NCBI RefSeq assembly: GCF_017313225.1
Contig: NZ_JAFLNE010000006.1
Location: 108,245-172,244 of the forward strand
Source: Allomuricauda sp. CAU 1633
GTDB lineage: Bacteria; Bacteroidota; Bacteroidia; Flavobacteriales; Flavobacteriaceae
DNA: 64,000 bases
Reading direction: 5' to 3'
Shown here: positions 62,281-64,000 of the stretch, piece by piece
Position numbering within the stretch: position 1 is the first letter of the stretch
Layout: each line of letters begins with the position of its first letter
Position numbers and translations under genes: made by a program
Notes under the pieces: generated by a model
Database searches by the model: none
The model's input: the letters and a program-made list of their open reading frames with translations, nothing else
What the model was told of the DNA's origin: nothing

Positions 62281-62306
62281 TTCAAATAATTAATTAATAA
62301 AATATA

Positions 62307-62326
62307 TAAAGACCTTTTTATCTTCT
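62307..62326. promoter_or_regulatory. Predicted Rrf2/NO operator R5 (norZ, proximal)
   Basis: TAAAGACCTTTTTATCTTCT keeps the core GAC-n-TTTTTATC of the operator family but has lost the CC of the right half, so it is the weakest copy. It lies 27 bp before norZ. A TATATTTT box (minus strand, 62299-62306) close to TAnnTTTG lies just downstream. Confidence 0.45.
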
Positions 62327-62558
62327 TAAAGATTAAACACTATCGTTCTATCTAAAATTGATTCCATATATCATTTGTAAATAAGATATCGTGTAAATTA
62401 TTGGTATCTTATAAAAGCTTTATCAGTTTTCTTTTAACCACGGGTTTATGATTTAGGACATGGGAATTTACATCACATTGCCAATACCTCACCTTTTGTT
62501 TTCTTGTGAAAACATGGCCTCTCCTATTTTACGCTGCAATATTAGATGATATTTTAAT

Positions 62559-62578
62559 AAAGGACAAATTTATCCTTT
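62559..62578. promoter_or_regulatory. Predicted Rrf2/NO operator R4 (norZ, distal)
   Basis: AAAGGACAAATTTATCCTTT is the most symmetric copy: its reverse complement differs only at the two C/T positions. Read on the minus strand it contains TAAATTTG, an exact TAnnTTTG, so it could be promoter and operator at once for a norZ transcript with a leader of about 270 bases. Confidence 0.6.
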
Positions 62579-62649
62579 ATTTTTTCTTGATGCATCCATT
62601 GCTAATTTACTTCGGAAAAGAAGAAAAGAGCTGATAATGGCCTGTAGTT

Positions 62650-63093
62650 TTATTTTATGGGTTTGGCGAACCTAAATAAATTCTTGCAGTATTCAACGTA
62701 AACATATTTCCATGGAATAACCACAACATCAATAACAATCCCAATGGCCATGGGTAAAAACCACGATTGAATATTAGCATTGATAGCACCTAAATTTATG
62801 GCTGGCAGATAAACGCCCAGCAACCAAGCTGATTTGTAGATAAGTTGTATCAACAAAAGGGGAGTAAACTTTAAAGGGAACCTTATACCAAATAGACTCA
62901 GTAGGGAGAGCGCTGCATAAAAACTTACTCCGACACCAGACAAGGGATCCAATTGTTCCTTTGTGAAGAGAATTATGGACCAATTATCAACTGCTAAACT
63001 TATAAAGTTTAGAAAAAATAAGCCACTCATCATATAAATCCTCCATTTTGGTGGGATGGTTGTTTCTGATGTATTCTGAAAAGTTGTATTCAT
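62650..63093 (-). CDS. Small polytopic membrane protein, unknown
   Basis: A 147-residue protein with about four helices (about 20-36, 52-72, 78-96, 106-128) and a basic C-terminus ending FRFAKPIK. I recognise no domain. It lies upstream of the norZ spacer on the same strand, with operator R4 between its stop and norZ. Whether it belongs to the NO genes is unclear. Confidence 0.7.
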   Translation of the reverse strand: MNTTFQNTSETTIPPKWRIYMMSGLFFLNFISLAVDNWSIILFTKEQLDPLSGVGVSFYAALSLLSLFGIRFPLKFTPLLLIQLIYKSAWLLGVYLPAINLGAINANIQSWFLPMAIGIVIDVVVIPWKYVYVEYCKNLFRFAKPIK

Positions 63094-63203
63094 ATTGATA
63101 AAAATGGTTACTTACTAATTAATTGTTCTTTGGATTTCAGAGAAAAGCTTGAAATCCAAAGAACTTTATTTTTTGAAAGGGAATAATCCACAAGAATTAG
63201 AAA

Positions 63204-63848
63204 TTATGCCTTTAAAATCAGTTTTGCCAGTTCTTCTGGATTTTCGATTTGTGGTACGTGCCCGGTACTTATGGTAAAGGCTTTGGAAATCCCTACAGCT
63301 TTACTCATATTTCTTTGTGCATTTGGAGAAAGTATTTTGTCGTGTTCACAGACAATAAAGGTTTTTTCTATTTTCCCAAAAGCATTTTCACTAGTGCTTA
63401 CAACAGCAAAAAAAGGTTGAGTGGCTTGGCGTACCAATTTAGGCGCAGCAGCATTAATTTGTTCAATCGTGGCGCCATTGTAGACAACCTCCTTCAATGC
63501 CTCCATATTGACAGTTACCCAACTTTGATCATCAGAAAACACCAAATTTTGTAAAAGTTTACTTTGGTTATCTTCTTTTATTATTTCAAAAACAGATTTA
63601 CCAAGATGCGGTATCATGGTCGCGATGAAAACCAACTTTTCAATCTTCTCTGGCATCTCCTCAGCGACTTGGGAAATAACAAAACCAGCTAAACTATGCC
63701 CAACCAATGTGATTGGGGTCGATAATTTTGCTATTTCTGCCTTTACCTTTTGAACATAACCTGCAAAGGATACTTCACCGATTTCTGTCTTGTCATCACC
63801 GTGCCCTGGAAGGTCAAATGATATCACTTTAACACCGGCATTTTCCAT
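63204..63848 (-). CDS. Alpha/beta hydrolase, apparently N-terminally truncated
   Basis: The 214-residue frame carries the hydrolase core of a small serine esterase: VISFDLPGHGDD, nucleophile Ser in LVGHSLAGFVIS, acid in CEHDKIL and His in STGHVPQIENPEELAKLI. The usual first beta strand with its HG oxyanion motif is missing. The reading frame stays open for 20 codons upstream of ATG 63848 (ending IYTWSFTQTKQI), which look like real hydrolase sequence, but there is no start codon before the in-frame stop at 63909-63911. It may be a truncated or frameshifted pseudogene. Family call is firm. Confidence 0.75.
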   Translation of the reverse strand: MENAGVKVISFDLPGHGDDKTEIGEVSFAGYVQKVKAEIAKLSTPITLVGHSLAGFVISQVAEEMPEKIEKLVFIATMIPHLGKSVFEIIKEDNQSKLLQNLVFSDDQSWVTVNMEALKEVVYNGATIEQINAAAPKLVRQATQPFFAVVSTSENAFGKIEKTFIVCEHDKILSPNAQRNMSKAVGISKAFTISTGHVPQIENPEELAKLILKA

Positions 63849-63894
63849 AATCTGCTTTGTCTGCGTAAAAGACCATGTGTAGATACCCCGATCT

Positions 63895-64000
63895 TTAGGA
63901 CAGTTTCTCTACAAAACTAACATAATTATCAAGCTGCTTTTCTATAAACATCGTTTGGTCTTTGGTATTCAATGGACTGGTGTCTTCTTTCATGGTTGTA
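63895..64000 (-). CDS. C-terminal end of an unknown gene (partial)
   Basis: The minus-strand frame runs from the window edge to a TAA at 63895 and encodes a charged tail ending YVSFVEKLS. An ATG at 63993 exists, so a 32-residue peptide is the minimum; a longer gene entering from the right is more likely. It ends just before the truncated hydrolase. I recognise no family. Confidence 0.35.
   Translation of the reverse strand, partial: TTMKEDTSPLNTKDQTMFIEKQLDNYVSFVEKLS

Larger units (their letters stand above)
62281..62649. other. Regulatory spacer upstream of norZ
   Basis: This 369 bp region is very AT-rich and holds two copies of the 20-bp NO operator: R5 near the gene and R4 about 280 bp upstream. 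On the minus strand, an 8-codon frame (MFSQENKR, 62515-62489) follows an AGGAGAGG ribosome-site-like stretch; it is too short to call. No other gene is supported. Confidence 0.6.

Noticed and set aside
62489..62515. 8-codon frame MFSQENKR upstream of norZ
   Set aside because: Only the ribosome-site-like AGGAGAGG supports it. It is too short to claim as a gene; kept as part of the leader finding.
1..64000. Mobile elements, CRISPR arrays, tRNA or rRNA genes
   Set aside because: No transposase, integrase, regular spaced repeats or RNA-gene signatures were seen on either strand while reading; a tool-based search (tRNAscan, Infernal, ISfinder) would be needed to exclude them.

Overview
The window looks like a chromosomal segment of a marine-type Flavobacteriaceae bacterium (Bacteroidota). 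This rests on SusC/SusD-type outer-membrane receptors, many lipoproteins, TAnnTTTG-type promoter boxes, an A-rich or weak Shine-Dalgarno style, a clade II (Sec/lipoprotein type) NosZ, and a membrane-bound propeller/Y_Y_Y/LuxR regulator beside the SusCD pair. I cannot name the genus or species from sequence alone. No tRNA, rRNA, CRISPR array, insertion sequence or prophage was seen.

Region 1 (1-1957) holds the 5' part of a SusC-like receptor that runs off the left edge, then a spacer with a hairpin. Region 2 (1958-22786) is a nitrate/nitrite assimilation island. The minus strand carries an NrtABCD-type ABC importer, an alginate-export-type porin, a NarL-type response regulator, a nitrate reductase fused to a flavin/BFD reductase module, and a rubredoxin protein with Nir/Sir-like half domains. 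A NarK-type transporter and a Crp/Fnr regulator follow, then cobA for siroheme. The plus strand carries nirB, nirD, a DUF4202 protein, a NarX-like histidine kinase and a small DUF7009-like protein. A 5-4-5 inverted repeat, ACGTA-N4-TAC(G/T)T, lies before nasA, nrtA, the narK-crp pair and nirB. It is the probable operator of the resident Crp/Fnr protein.

Region 3 (22817-33867) is an N2O-reduction cluster: Rrf2 regulator, cytochrome c, fasciclin lipoprotein, nosZ, a membrane protein, nosL, a flavin split-barrel protein, nosD, nosF, nosY and a heme-oxidase-like membrane protein. A second Rrf2 regulator, a RIC (YtfE/ScdA-type) repair protein and a small membrane protein follow. Region 4 (33914-56703) is a carbohydrate block: sulfatase, GH3, GH43-like, alpha/beta hydrolase, two tandem GH144-like glucanases, a triple-LamG lipoprotein, SusD, SusC and a membrane regulator, then a GH78 rhamnosidase and an esterase.

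Region 5 (56890-62280) is a compact minus-strand nitric-oxide operon: quinol-type NO reductase, group III truncated globin, a small membrane protein, a tryptophan-2,3-dioxygenase-family heme protein, a plant-type ferredoxin, a MIP18/DUF59 Fe-S assembly protein and a second RIC protein. A recurring 20-bp operator (consensus AAAGGACATTTTTATCCTTT) lies before nos/rrf2-1, rrf2-2, the first ric and norZ. It ties regions 3 and 5 into one predicted NO-responsive regulon split by the carbohydrate block. Region 6 (62650-64000) has a small membrane protein, an alpha/beta hydrolase that appears to lack its N-terminus, and the tail of an unknown gene.

Together the genes suggest an organism that assimilates nitrate to ammonium and reduces NO and N2O. 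No respiratory nitrate reductase (Nar/Nap) and no NO-forming nitrite reductase (NirK/NirS) is present in this window.
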